Positions 24,292 to 38,300 of a stretch of DNA of 64,000 nt are shown one piece after another. Made by a program: the position numbers and the translations under genes. The notes beneath the pieces are model-generated. The model searched no databases. It was not told the DNA's origin and was given only the letters and a program-made list of their open reading frames with translations. The DNA comes from Puffinus mauretanicus. Its lineage: Eukaryota > Chordata > Aves > Procellariiformes > Procellariidae. Position 1 is the first letter of the stretch. The number at the start of each line of letters is the position of its first letter. Where the stretch lies: the NCBI GenBank assembly GCA_023333565.1, contig JAJKFH010002273.1:1302001-1366000 (forward strand). Reading direction: 5' to 3'.

Positions 24292-27200
24292 AGGCCCTAG
24301 GTGCTTGCCTGAAGTACGGGTCAGGCTGAGGATGTACTGCTAGCCCCACTAATTTAGATGTAGCATAGAAGTCTTCATCAGATTCTAAATGTGAGGCCTT
24401 TTCCATTGTCAAGCTGATGAGAGGCCTAAGGATGATGTATTACAAGAAAAGTGCTTTTCCCAACCTATTCTGACAGCAGCTTCAAATTATGCAGAAGGCT
24501 TGCAGCTCTAGTGCGGAGGGGGGAAGTGTTTGGAGTTCATTGGTATTTTCAAAAGTGAGGCTCTGGGAACACGTGATAAATTTCATGGCATTGTTTGGAC
24601 ATCGTGCTGTCAGAAATTTTGAAAGCCTTTGTGAAGTCTTCAGCATCCTCCATCCTCTCCGAAGGGACTCCGGAGTGAGCCTGCTGAAAAACTTGAAGCA
24701 TGAGTCACAAGCTTGAGCAGCTGGGCCAGAGCATCTCAGGTCTCAGAAGGGGAAAAAGAGTTATGTCTAGAGCTTTAACTCCAGGCACAGTGCCTGAAAG
24801 CTAACCAGCCTCAGGAAACATAGAAGCTCAACCATGTAAAGCCCAAGGAAATAAATTAGGGAGTAGTTATGAGGGTCTGAATTCATTCCAGCTTATGTTA
24901 AGTGGAGACACCTGAGATAGGGCCCCGCTGCAGCCAAGGCTGAAGTGGGCTGAATTATTCCCTGACTACCTGTGTCTCGCCACTGACTAAAGAAGGAACC
25001 AATAATACCTGGTGAGTGTCTGATGTTGGATCAAATGTATCGAGTCTTTTTTTCTCATCTAGATACTGATGAACCTTCTTAGCAAATAATCTAGCTACAC
25101 TCTCCAGGCTAATAACTGCATTCTCATTTTCTACTGAGACAGGAAACGTATGCTATGTAAGAAATAGTACCAACGTTGTGAAGCAGCCTTGACATCACTT
25201 GCTCTAGTATGGATACAGCAGTTTTTTTCACACTCCTCAGATGCCCGAGCTTCTTCATCTGTCAGGCTCTGAGGACAATTCTGAGTTGCCTTATATTATT
25301 TTTGCCCCAGAATGTGTATGTAGTGAAAGAGTGTGTGATTAAATTGCAAACTATTTCTTTTTGTGACTACTTTTCTCCTCTTCTTGGGATTAAAAAAAGA
25401 AAAAAAAGGTGCCTAAGAATGTACTTTAAGGGAACAACATATGAATCACTGGAGGAAGTAATTTATTACCATGCTTTGCCTTGAATAATAAATAAAACAT
25501 TGGTTCACAGTTTTAAAGATGACAACAAAATGAAATATTGCAGCTAGGTATTGTGTCCGATGTTCAGCCTATGCACTGAAAGAGGTGTTCTATCATGTGA
25601 ATAAACTTTATGGTCTTACATATACAGAAGAAAAGAATAGGAAGAAATTAAGGTTTTACATAGAATTATTTTACTGACATTTCCCAAATGTTGAGTTTCA
25701 CTTTATAATTTGCTCTTTAAATTAAAAAAGAAATACCACAAACCCATGTATAATATCCTAGTTTTGCAGAAAACCAACAAAATAATCAGTTTAGATTTGA
25801 GGTTGAAATCAACATCTATTTTGAAAGTTGCTTGGCATTTCCTGTTACAAAATACTATAATAATAAAATAGTAAAATAATAAATAAGCAATAACAAAAAT
25901 GTGTATGAAAACTCAACCTTCTTCAGGTTGCATACGTCTTTGATTGCTTCTAGCAAAACAGTTAAGCTCTTCCTAAGGTATGGTTCCATATATTTTGAGA
26001 AGTTTTTTACTTGTTTCTGCATGAACTTCAATTGTGCCAGCATAACTATTTGTGGTACTACAGAGTAAACCAGATCAGTAATATGATTAGTCTACACGGC
26101 AGCCCCGCAACCGATTGCACCTTTATAACTAAGGTAGTGGCTTTGGAAGGACAGACTGGAGAGCAGGATATGATAGCTTTTCTCGGAAGCAGCGTTGTTG
26201 TAAGGAACTATTTGAACATGGTGTATGTGAGATATGCAGCTTGTTAGAGTTTCCCTGGCCGAGGACAGGGGAATAGAACACTGCAGAAGAACCAAGCTTT
26301 GCTGTAAGACTATATGCATTTGCAAATGTAGTAATTTGGTGGGATTTTTTTCTGTATGGTAGTTAGAAAAGATAATGAGAATCTTTAATTTTCAAACGGC
26401 ATTTTAAATTCTGGTTTGTGCTGCAGTTTTTTAATCACACTAGTGTTTTAAGATTGTAAAAAATATACATAAAAATAGGTTTGGGTAAGCCTGGTCATAT
26501 CAAGACTGTTGCTTCAGGGAAGGACTTCAAAAAAAGATATGGAAAAAATGGGGTTTATAATAATTAGAAGTAACATAACTAATTTAAAACTGTTTAATTG
26601 AACTAATTTAAATTTAAACTGAGGAAGAATACATAGGAAGTACTTCATTTTGCTTGCTGCTTGAAATTCAAATGTCAATCTATTCATATCATAAGCATGA
26701 AAGTAAACCTTCGTATTCTAACTTTACAAGCATATCCCAATTCCCTAATTTATAGGACATGCAGATAGCATTTGCATAATTTTACATATAGGTATTTTAC
26801 TCCCACAAAATTATTTCATTTCTTGATACCGTGCTTTTTTAATCTTTCTCCTGCACTCCCAACCAAACTTGAAAATATTTAGATCTCAAAATTACTCATG
26901 ATTTCTCACATGAGTTATGAAAGGCCTGTGATATTTATAAAATCCAGAGTGGCTCACTAAACTGAAATGGAATTTAGAAATCTGATGTTTTCCATACTTG
27001 TTTTCATAAATATTTGGTGTCCTTTGGAGTCTTAAAAATATTTGGGGACTTACCCCTGGAATTATTGTGGGACCAACAGAGGTCACAATCCTTTACAATT
27101 AATTGCTACTCATAAATTGATCTTATTTCCTGATTAATGACTCAACCTGTGGATGTTAGTGTTTCATTGCTCCTGCTTTTTTACATACTTTGTGAATTAT

Positions 27201-27590
27201 AGATGTAGTTATCACCTAATGTTGCAAGCATAGTAAAAATATACATATAATTATTGCTCTGCTTTTGATACTGTTTATTACACAGACTTTTGCATGAATG
27301 ATTTTATTTCTCTATTATTAAAAGCCTCTTTAATTTGCACATACAGCAGTCATTGCCCCAGCATGGTTCAGATGTAATCTCCATGTTAGGGCTGTAATTC
27401 AGTGTAGTTGTTTGCTGTAGCAGTGAGCATCCATACCTAAGGATAAGAAATACCAAATTACTTGCTGATTTCTGAAAATTATATTGCATAATTGAGTCAG
27501 CAATTTTTAAACTCTCATTTGAGTAAGGGAGCAATGATCCCAGTTTATATGCTGATAATGAAAAGAAGGAGAAGGATGGTTTTCACTATA

Positions 27591-27627
27591 GCTCAAATGC
27601 TTTTTTTACCGCTCAAATGCTTTTTTT
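27591..27627. repeat. short direct repeat of a 17-mer
   Basis: GCTCAAATGCTTTTTTT is present twice with three bases between the copies. Confidence 0.85.
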
Positions 27628-30600
27628 CTGTAACGGTTTTGGGGTTTGAGTTTTGCTTTTGGGGTAGTGAATGCTGCTTCTGCTGATCTGTTATTAATGG
27701 AGCTGCGTAAGATTTATGCAGCTGCAGAAGGTCCGTCAAGTAATATCTAACTCGTATGAAGGGCTGAGAGATTTTGAAAAGCAGAGTTTCTATTGTTCGT
27801 GTGTTGTGTTCTGTGAAATGGCTGTGTCCAAGTCTTCAACATAGCACGCATTGAAAGGAAGAGCAGATTACTTGTACTGTGGAGCCCTGCTCTCTGAACT
27901 TAGCCGGGTTCAGAGCACAAAATACACGAGGTTTGGGGATTACTAGTTAGGGGAAAGGAGAAATAGTTAGGTAAATAGCTGAGAGGTGTTTACTAAATAC
28001 ATCTGTGAAATTAATTGAAGAAAAGCAGTAACGGAGAGGAGAGAGACTAAATGATGGAAGTCCTACAGCTTGTATCCTTATAGCAGCATTTGTGGCACAT
28101 GCTCACTAGCTGTTAAAGAGAAAATTTAGAGGCCAGTGAGTGCTCCAATATGAGAGTAAGAACTCATAGCGTTCTGAGCCCAAAGGCGAGGGAAAAGGAG
28201 AAAGAAGCCCCAGGAATAATACATTTACTTTCTAAGAGAAAAACGAAGTAAAAAGGACGCTAACTAAAGGATTCAGCTCTGTGTGGTGACATTCTGGTGA
28301 CATGAATTAACCCCCCACGTGCCACTCAGGGAGACTTTTTTGTGCTCACAGTGCAATTTGAATATGTCAAACAGCCATTGAGTCTTTCTCAGAAGTCTCT
28401 AAAGTCACTGTATCTTTTTAATACTTTTATATCAAAATGCATCAGTAGCTCAGGCAACTACTGTACATTCAGGCAAGTGTTCAAGAAAATGTACTTCTAA
28501 ATGGATTCCTCAGAAAACAATTTTATTAGTGAGTTATCTGAATTCATATGAATTCAGAATAATAAGTTGTATACTGTCTCAATTACTGCAGTGATAAGGA
28601 GTAGAGAAGTTTAAAAAAATATTATAAAGAACTAGGGGTTAATATTCACTATGGAACCTACATAGCTGTAACATAAGGCCAGCTTGAGGGGAAACAAGAT
28701 GATGAATGGATATTACTGGACTTTATCCTTGTAAAAGAAGACCTATGAATTTTGTGCCAGGGTCTGGCACAGAGAAGCTCATCCCATAATCAAAGGATTA
28801 TTACTTAGGACAAATAGATAAACTGATTGGTTGCAAGAAAGTCAGATATAATTTCAAAATACTTCCTTTTTTATTTTATTTTATTTCTCAGATGACAGAT
28901 TGTGGTGACTGTATAGTGCAGTTTCAAATAAATTCTAAAGGAAGATAGACGATGGTCTGATAGTTACCAGCCTTGCAGGAAAATACATGTTAGGGTGCTT
29001 CTAATGTAAAATGCTACAAGATAAGGATTAAGTTTCTTTTTGCTTGGAATTTTGAATTTTAGGGGATTTATTTTAATTTGAAACCAATTTTGATAATATT
29101 GAACTACAATTACTTTTCTTCATGCAGTTCACAAGCAGTTTAACAGGAATCCTTGGCAGATTAAGAGAAAGAATAAGTGGTCTCTGCATAGGAATGTATA
29201 ACAGATAATATTGCCAAAGTACCTAGTCTATGTATTACCATGTATTTGTATTGGTAATGAAACAATATATGCACACAGTTTTCCATTTGGAGAATAGATG
29301 TTGATTGGAGGAGAGTCCCCAAATAGTGAAATGCCCCATCCATCATAGTTTAAAATGATACCTTTTATATTATCTTTTCCAAAAGAACCATTTCTTTGCT
29401 TCTCCTTAATTTATGGATCTTTCTTTCACATGCAGTGATGCTACCTTTATATTCCATTTTTCTGGCTTATACATTTTCTGTTCTTTGAAGAGCTCTGTGC
29501 TTAGATTAAATAGTATTTGAAAAATTTAACACAAGATGTAGGCATAACACAAAACTCATGTTGATTATATTAAAAATTGCCTTTTTTAACCACATGAAAA
29601 TCACTTCTGATGGAGAGGTCAGAGAAAAGAGCACATCATTTCTAATACAGGTCTCAGAAATAATACAAAATGAGTAGATCCAGTACACCGGTCAGAGAAG
29701 CACAAGATCACTGTTCTGATTACTGTCTTCTGATCCACTCTTCTCAGATCACTGAAAGAATCACTAGTATACAGGACCATAGATGTCTTCTAGGATTTTT
29801 CACATCTAGAGGATGAATTATGTTGGAATTAAAATAATTTCATACTGGGTTAATCTTCTGAAAGTCAGCCATGTGGCAAGGAAGTGTTAGAAGTTCATAA
29901 GCAAGCGAACCTCTTTTAATCTATCCTACATAACAAATAAATATTCTCCTAGCCCTCATAGGGCTATATTTTTGAACGAACTGCATCAGCAATGAGGAAG
30001 ACTTATGGGTCAGAAAATGAGTAAAATAAGAATCCACCATAAGTACAACTCTTTGTATATAAAATCAAGCATGTTGAAGTCCACTGTTGAAGCAGTGCTG
30101 TCTGCAATGAAGAGCCTCGCTAAACGTGACATTCCATTTCCCCCAGCCAAGTTTCTATCTGATAATACCAAGGTTGACTTCCAAGATAACTCAGGGTTTA
30201 CAGTGCGACTCAGCAGGATGCTGTTGTGAGATCGAGGTTGAGAAATCTATTTCCTGAGCTTTTCATGTAAATCACTATTATACCAGTCAAAATTGCCTGA
30301 TAGACTCTGAAACCAAGAGCAAACCTCAGAAAAGAATTCACTCTAAAAGATACCAAATTACAGGATGAGTGCTTTTTGGTTTTATAGACTACAGCAGCGA
30401 AATGAAATGAGTTCAGATTGGGGAGTTGCCAGATGTAATTGTATATATTAATGGAGAAAGTGCTCTCTATCCTTGCTTCCTTGTAAATGCAGTGAGGGAT
30501 AAAGAAGAGGCAGGAAAGAATAAAGAGAGGTCTTTTATCTGGATGCTTGCCAACTGTGGAGGAAGCACAATACAGTGGAAAGGTATAAAAACCTGATTCA

Positions 30601-31270
30601 CAGAAGGTAGCAGTGAAGTGCTAGGTAGTAACAAAGTAATATTGATCACTCAAGCTAAAAGCAGGAAAGACTTGGATATGGAAAGGAGATCTGTAAAAAG
30701 TGTGAGAACATACCATCAATTTTTATGTACCTATTTATAGCACTTTTATATATGTATTTCTAGAATGTTCACTGATATATAATCTGTATAGTTGTTTTAA
30801 AAATATATTTTATCTGAGGATTCAGAATGTGTTCCATTATGATTCCTGTTAATACTGTTCCTGGCACACATTTCTCACAGTGAGATAACTGATCCCAGTC
30901 TGTAGACTAAGCTACTTGATTACTTTGGTTAAAGGTGGGGGAGAATTGACATATTTGTAAGTGTTATCCGTCATACAGCTTAAAAGTCTTATCCTTGTAT
31001 TCTTTCAGTCCACTGAATCAATGTGAAGTCACCAGATGAAAGGAAATCTCCTTCCAAAATATATTAATGCATTATTCATGTTATCTTAATATTCACATTT
31101 TTTTCCCCAGAAGATATCAAAACACGTTAAAATGACAAGACGTTTATAGGCAGTCTTTCTGTTCAAGTTATATCCTATGTACTTCAACATGTGTGTAACA
31201 TAAATCAGAACACAGTACCCAGTACATGTTTTTGAGGAAATTATAGTTGCATCGGATATCATTAAAGTAG

Positions 31271-31335
31271 AGCACGCGCGCGTGTGTGTGTGTATGTATG
31301 TATGTATGTATGTATGTGTATGTGCACATACACAT
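31271..31335. repeat. compound CG/TG/TATG microsatellite ending in a palindrome
   Basis: A short CG run passes into a TG run, then six or so TATG units. It ends in a perfect 22-base palindrome at 31314-31335 whose half is ATGTGTATGTG. The array is likely length-variable. Three overlapping open frames that run through it on the minus strand are artefacts of the repeat. Confidence 0.9.
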
Positions 31336-31440
31336 GTGCCAGCGCTCCTGGACACCCAAGAACTAGGTTGTTTTTTTGCAAGGAAACCAAGTTTATGCTC
31401 CATCCTGATGATATAACCGGCTTGCAGATAGTGTGGACTG

Positions 31441-31740
31441 TCACAGGATTGTAGAATAGTTCAGGTTGGAACAGCCTTGGGAGGTCACTACCGCAATCTT
31501 CTGCTCAAAATGGGGTCAGCCACCAGGTCAGACCAGGTTGTTCGTGTCTGTGTCCACTCACTTCTTGGAAATCTCCAAAGACAGCATGCACAGTCCGTCT
31601 GGGCAACCTTCTCCGATTCTTGACTGTCCTCATGGGGAGAAAAGTTTTCCTTATAACTAGTCTGAACCTCTTTTCTTTCAATCCCTGTCTGTTGTCTCTC
31701 ATTTTCCCTTCACTGTGAAGGGCTTACCTCCTTCTTAATG
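31441..31740 (-). mobile_element. short CR1 LINE 3' end
   Basis: The + strand begins TCACAGGATTGTAGAATAG, an eroded CR1 terminal repeat, then TTCAGGTTGGAACAG, GGAGGTCACTA and GGGGTCAGCCACC. It continues through TCTGGGCAACCT to AAAAGTTTTCCTTATAACTAGTCTGAACCTC. This is the reverse complement of a CR1 3' UTR plus the last part of ORF2. About 300 bp survive. It is antisense to ROBO1, with no coding capacity. Confidence 0.88.
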
Positions 31741-34489
31741 GATCATGACTTTTTTTGTGTACCAGCATGACAATGTAGGTTCATCTGTAGTGTCAGAAAA
31801 AATGTTCTGTAGCAAGAAGAATCAATTGAATACCTTTACTGATAATTTTTTTTAATGTTTAAACGAAAACTTGTTGCATGGGCTATCGAAATATATTTAG
31901 TGGTCACACACAGTCATTCCAAAGTGGCACTGTCATATATCAGAAAGATAACGATACTTTGTTAGTGACTAATCCATATTTTTAATAAAAGAAGACATGT
32001 ACAATATGTTTGGATGCTGGTCATATTGTGAAATACTGAACTATCTCAATCGATGTTATTTTTTCATTAAATTAAATCAAGCGAATGCAGAATTACTACT
32101 CAGCTACCATGACCCACTTTCTTATATTCATGCTGTGAAATTAATTGGGTGGAATATTACCTCTTTCAGTTTACCTGCTGTGGCCACTCTAATGTACAGG
32201 GTGGGGAAAGGCTGATGGGATAGGCTCTTTCATCTGTTCCTTTTAATTCCAGGACTTAAAAGGAGATTTCAAGTGAAGATGAATGTACCCACTCACAGGA
32301 TTGAGGCTGTGTCTGTGAATGGAAATTGCTTTCGTGGTTTTTCTGCCATGTTGTCAGCTGCTTGTACATTGTGTTGCAAATTTTATTATAGTCATTTTAA
32401 TGTATTTTTTCAAAGTTAATTTCAAATAATTATTTCAGATTTCATGTAGCTATGTTTAATACATATTATGTTGCTACTGGTTCTATATCCTGCGATAGTT
32501 TATGAACAGAGAAAAAAGTTGAATCCTCATATGAATATTTGTGCTACATATCTGCATTGTGTGTGCTCTTATTCAGTGTATGTAGTGATTCAGACTCCAG
32601 CTTTATGCCTGTATTATTAGGGAGCAATGAAAGATTGCTAGCAAAATCTATTTAAGAGATTAGCAAGAAAACAACCGAGAAGCTGAAATGTTTTTACGTA
32701 TTCTTTTGGGGATGTATTCAGGTGTTCAAAATTACTGGTGTGGATAAAGCACCTAGGAAAATTCATATAATTGCTGGAATGCATAATTTGTGTTTCTCTC
32801 TACAAATGTGAGATCTGTATATAAGATGTCATATTAGATTATTTGAAATGAACTGTCAAATGCAAGTTCAACACCTTCTAGTTTTAATGACTTTTGAATA
32901 GCAAGCAAAGGAGAGTATCACTAGTGGAATAAGGAAAACATTATAGAAAGTACTTCATAAGTGACATCCAAAGCCTATTCATATATACACAGAAATACCT
33001 ATGATAACTAAGAAACTCAAAGTGCTCAATAGGGTGAAAAAAAGCAATGGACTTAATGCATTTTGGAAGTATATATTACATTTACTAAAAATAAATAAAA
33101 AATTAGTATTCTCACATTCCAAGAGAAGTGGGATTTTGGTTTTTTTGGTTTTGTGTGGTGGTGGTTTTTTAAAGTCACCTCACTGAACAGGGAAGGTATG
33201 TGTCATCCTGGTCCAAGGCTTATTTATATCAGTGGACTGGTATACCATGTAGTGTGCTAGTATTAGAGTTAACATATGGAGACAGTAGGGTGGGTCGTAC
33301 AGGTCTAGAGCTTTACTTTCTCAGAGTGAAAAAGAGAAGAACACTACAGCTAAAAAGTACCCTTTCTCCTGATTCTTCTTGCAAGAGAGTTGAGAAGGAG
33401 GGGAAGGAGAGCAAAAGAAAGGAGCAAAGATGGGAGTAGCAATGGAGCAATTTAATACCTACAGTACATCTGAGCTAATTAAATGGATTACTTTGCAAGG
33501 AAGCAAACTCCCTTGCTTACTAGCTATGTACTTGCTTGCAGGTAGCAATTATTGTTTGGAAGTCCCAGGTACCTTCATTCTAGTGTTAGGGCCAGTATCT
33601 GAGCAGGGGAATAGGAAAAAGAAATCTCCTTTTTTATCCCATAGCACTTACTGTAAATAGATATCAATAGAAAGTCTAATGGCTATCCAAGTAAAAGCCA
33701 AAGGGGCTGCCTGCCAGGTTAAACCACGACAGTCCTGGAAATCAATTTTGTAGTAGATTAATACTGTCAACATATTATGTATTTACACACACTTGAATTC
33801 TGCTGTGGAATGATTCAAAGTGGTTTTAATAACCATATATTGAAGGTGGGGTTAGTCACATTGTAAAGGTGTACAGATGGAATATGATTTACATTGCGTG
33901 TATCTCTTTTTAAGGAGTTGGCAAGCATTAAGGGAGGGACAATAAGTATGATCTGCATTGGCACAACACATGGCTCTTCACAGAATAAGTATCCCAAATC
34001 TTTAACATAGTAATGGATTGCAGCTTGTGCTAGTAATTTTTAGGCTCATTATGTCTGATGTGGAGATTTCCTTTGTATGTAACTGATGGATATAAAATGT
34101 TTTGGGGTTTCATGTCTGGGTTTGGTGGGGTTTTTTTCCCCCCATAACAAATATGAGAAAATACATACAATAAAACCTGCTTACTTGCATTTGAGGGTTA
34201 GGTTTGTTATATATCCCTGTGTGAGCAGTACCAACCTCCTTCTGTCCAGAAGTTACCTATTTCAGCTGTTGTTTTTGTTGTAGAAGGCATCTGGACAACA
34301 GTGTAGAATATTATACGATGATGTTGAAGAGATTTGTGCAAAAGAATGAAAAAAGGGGGAAGCGAGAGAGCTGAAAAATAAAGGCAGAATTCTAGCCTCC
34401 AAGCAGAGGCAAGTCAGTGAGGAAACAGAAGGTAGGAATAAAAGGTTGCTCTTGAGAGAGGAGGGAGGTCACTAGCAGAGTCACACGTA
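31741..34489. other. ROBO1: ROBO1 intron, no gene seen
   Basis: AT-rich intronic sequence with no exon or recognised transposon. Several short open frames on the + strand (for example at 33200-33660) lack any family resemblance or splice-site context, and I do not call them. Confidence 0.5.
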
Positions 34490-35395
34490 TATGGGTTGTT
34501 CAACATTTTCAGTAATACTGAAAAAAGGGGTGTGTATGAGTAGATGGAGTTTACTGATGACACCAAGTTTTTCAAGGTAATAAAAACAAAGGCTGACTAT
34601 GATGAACTGAAGAAACATATTACCATATTAAATGACTGCAGTAAAATAGCAGATGAAATGCAATCTCAATAACAGTCAAAAAAAAGGCAAATCAAATGTT
34701 AGGTGTTATTAGGAAAGGCATCTAGAATAAGGCAAATAACATTAATAGGCATATATAAAAATCTCTGGTGTACTAAGGTTTTGAATACTGTCTGAAGTTA
34801 GTTCTAGTCCTACCATCTCTAAAGCATGTAGTGGAGCTGGAAAAACTCTGGAGAAAAACAGTGGGTTCATACCCACTGCACAGAAAGACTGACCCATGAG
34901 GTTAGGACTTTTCAGCCCTTGAGAGGGATGGGTGAAGGTGGATAGGATGGAGATTCAGAAGCCATGATTGTAATGGAGAAACTTTGGAATGATTGCGCAC
35001 TAGCTTTTCAGATTCAAGAACTGGAAACATTCCATAATATTTACAGGAGAAAAATTTGTGAAAAAAAAATTCAACCCAAACAAACAAACAAACAAGTCAG
35101 CTTGTTCTTTTATGTAACATTTAGTCAGACTGAGGGACTCCTTACCACAAGATGTCATGTCAAAAATTGACTGGAAAAATTGATGAAAAAAGTGCTATTA
35201 CATACCAAATGATACTTTTAGCACTGAAACTCCATGACCTGGTAATTGCTGGATATAGGGAAAGCATATTAAGGAAGGAGCGCTGTACCCTTGCCCCAGT
35301 AATGCAATCTCTGACTGGCATTGACCATTGACTGCTGTTGGAGGCAGGAGCTGGATAGACGTTGGTGGGGCCATTCATATATAAGGGAGGATTTT
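34490..35395 (+). mobile_element. ancient L3-like CR1 LINE 3' part, same sense as ROBO1
   Basis: On the + strand broken frames give a reverse-transcriptase trace. GTTGTTCAACATTTTC matches the L-F-N-I-F region. TTTACTGATGACACCAAG gives F-T-D-D-T-K, the counterpart of the F-A-D-D-T-K motif. Downstream come AATGACTGCAG and AGGACTTTTCAGCCCTTGAGAG, then a 3' end with GACTGAGGGACTCCTTACCACAAGATG. Near 35325-35378 is GACTGCTGTTGGAGGCAGGAG followed by CTGGATAGACG. These are landmarks of the old CR1/L3 group shared across amniotes. A small CAAA repeat (35077-35096) sits inside. Divergence is heavy, so the borders are approximate. It is the only LINE here in the same orientation as the gene. Confidence 0.78.
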
Positions 35396-38300
35396 AGGCA
35401 AGGCCTATATAAAACCACCTCCCTATTTATTTATGGTGCAGCTTTTTTCTTTCCCCAGCTGCACAGCTAAATGCAAAGTTCTGGGCTTAGACTTAAAAAA
35501 AAAAGTCGTAAATCATTATAATAATAATGATTTTTTTTTTTTCTGATGCTAGGAAGTAATATATATAAAATTTGTCAGAGACCATGTATTTACAGTGATA
35601 TCTCTAAAACACCAGTTCTCCAAATTGCCAAGTCTACCTTTGCTGGTGATATATAGCTAACTGATTACCTGAATTTTTCCCTTTTTTCTCTGCCAAATTG
35701 AACGCTCAGAGAAACAAAATTCATTAAAACAATTTTTAGAAGCTACATGCTTAAGTGTTAGCTTTTATCATAACCAAGGCACCAAAATAATTTCCTTGCT
35801 CTTCACAAGCACAGCCTCCTTTGAATAGTTCAGAGAGCTCAGATTGCTCGTGAAGTTATAAAAGTTTAACCTTTCCAGAGCTCACTCTACAGATGCCTTT
35901 GAGTTTTCTTTTCATTGTGTTCATGTCACCCATTCCCATACTAATTCTGTTTGGGTTTGTGTTAATGCTTGCACTTTGCATTTGATTCTGTTCAACTGAA
36001 GTCAATAGATATTTCACTTTTGACTTCAGTTGAAGCAGAAATGAGCCACCAGCAAAGAACATGACAATACCTGCTTTTCAACTTGGAGATTGACTATTTC
36101 CTTCATCTACTACATAAGCTGTGATTGGTAATGTGGGACCTGTAGTTTGCAACTTCATAGTTTTAGAAGTTTTCTGAACTAGTACAGGCTGCTAAGAATA
36201 TAATTATAAAGCCAGTACATTTATTTCACATTTATATTTCTCCCTGCCCAAAACTTAGACACACAAAAAAGAAAGCTCTCTAGTTAAACTGTCTCTTCTC
36301 TTCCACCATCACTGTTTTCAATTGTGCCGAATTTGTTCTAAGCAAAACTTATTTTCTTGATTTAAAAAAAAAAAAAATTTAAGCAATATGCTTTTTAGAT
36401 ATGCCAGGAATATGCCTTAGCATTTTTACAGTGTATATAACCAGTTGACAAGTAAATATACGTGTTAGAGAGTACTGTAGTGTAGTCTGTATGGAAAAAA
36501 AAATAGTGAGGTTGAAGCAGATGAGCTAAAAAGTTGTTCATGAGATCACAGTATAACAAATAATTTTTGTTTTCTTCACATTGTACATACTAAAACAAGC
36601 AGGAAAATAGGAGCAATAAGATGAATTGATGTGTTTAGCTCTATAACGCATGTATAGAGTGTCTGACACCTGAAAGATACATAGTAACGGCCCTTTTCAC
36701 ATCAAAGGTATTCATAGTCATACAGGACTAGACCATTTTTGCTCAGCTGCATAGTGTAGCCCAGCAGCAGCAGTACGAGCCGCCTTTGTTCGTCACTCAC
36801 TGCAGTTGGTCAGGATGTACCTGAACACGCCTTTACACAATGTTGTATACTACGGTGTATATTCTCTTGTAGCTATTTCATTCTTTTAATGAAGATATTA
36901 ATGTACATCTTTTAATATTCCTCTGTTCTTGGAAGATATTTGCGCATTGAATCCTCTCTGGGTGGGCTGCAACCACGATGGTGGCTCTGCAGGTAGTTCC
37001 TGCCCAGATGAGATGCTCAAGCCAGTGGCGGCAGTGCTTGCAGGGAGACCAGGCAGACAGCAGGGTGGTCACACAGCTTGGAGGTACCAGTCTCCCCGGT
37101 CTAGCAAATATCCTTTTTTGAAACAAACCTGTATCTTCTTGATCTGCACTGAGGAGTCATGGGGAGTTGAAATGAACTGCATGGGCCTCCCGACTGGAGG
37201 CAGTTCTGGGCATTTTGGAAGCATGGTTCCAGACACCAAGGGCACTTTGAAGTCAAATACAGAAAGAGCTTCATTTCTTCCACTCTTGGAAGAAAAGAAG
37301 ATCAAATTTCTGTCACCTCAGTTCTACTTACCATAGTATAGGTCCCTAAAATTTTTATTGGGCAGATACCTTTGCCTGACTTTCATATCTGAAAAGTAGG
37401 ACTGCACTGTACTTTCTGACAGGCGTGTTATGAAGATAAATACATAAAGCAGTAGTGAGATACCTTAGGTACTGTGCTTATCCTGGGCTATGGATGCACT
37501 AAGTTACCCTGAGGTGGGATCTTCGGGAAAGTCTGGGTAGCATCTTCAAGGCAGAGGAAAGATAAGCAAGTAGACATTGGCTTTATACGTCTGTAAGAAA
37601 ATGAGTTTATAAACAAGGCAGAATTCTGTAAATCCACTTACGAAGCTATCATTTGCTCACTGGCTTGCTGGAACAGCTTGAGTTTATTTTTGTGTATTTT
37701 TTTTAAGAAGTATTTCCTTGATACACTTCCATATATTGCATTTTACTTTTCAAAAATGTAGCCTAGAACTCAAGTTAAAATTATTCCTTCCAGAAAAGCA
37801 AATTAACAAAAAACCCTCAGAGCAACAGGTAGACAAGATAAGACTGATGTTTGTATTCGAAAGATATATTTTCTTTCTAATCATTAAATATCAAGGCATC
37901 TTAGATATATTTCTCACCTTCCTGTCATAAAATCAATGGGAAAGGAGCACAAATCAATTTCAGTCTCAGAAAATAAGTTGTCAAGACTTCAGGAATTAGT
38001 TTGTCATTACCTGCAACATATTTTAGAAAGAACAGTTTTGTGTTTTGTGTCTTTTTAAAAAGGGATATACTGGCATTCAGAATGTCACATATCATTCAGG
38101 AGCAAGTTCTCAGCTGGTATTTCATGAAAGGCAATTTTAAAACATCTGGGCATTTTAGGATTTTGCGTGGCTTGTGTCTGATTTCATTCTGTTTTTGACT
38201 TGTAGTAGGTTTTTTATTACAGGAAGGGACTTACAAAGTATCATATTACATAGTTGCACCTTTTGTAAAGTTGAACATCCCTTTAAGTAGGAATTTAAGA

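Larger units (their letters stand above)
14257..31270. other. ROBO1: ROBO1 intron, largely unique sequence
   Basis: Seventeen kilobases of AT-rich non-coding sequence. I see no exon and no long transposon. Contents worth naming are an A-rich/CCAAA tract (14677-14734), a TAATTA-bearing possible conserved block (15800-16130), three copies of a 19-base repeat (23205-23262), a cluster of AGGGTCA words (24255-24291), and a short duplicated 17-mer (27591-27627). A block near 21480-21950 and one near 24470-25000 are somewhat richer in G+C but gave no recognisable identity. Confidence 0.5.

Noticed and set aside
23882..24412. 176-codon minus-strand frame
   Set aside because: It crosses a poly-A/T tract giving a run of F and S, shows no recognisable domain, no splice context and internal repeats (L-T-L-A-L-T-L). 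It is probably chance plus the AGGGTCA duplication.
31086..31444. Three overlapping minus-strand frames rich in H, T, Y and I
   Set aside because: They are translations of the TATG/TG microsatellite.
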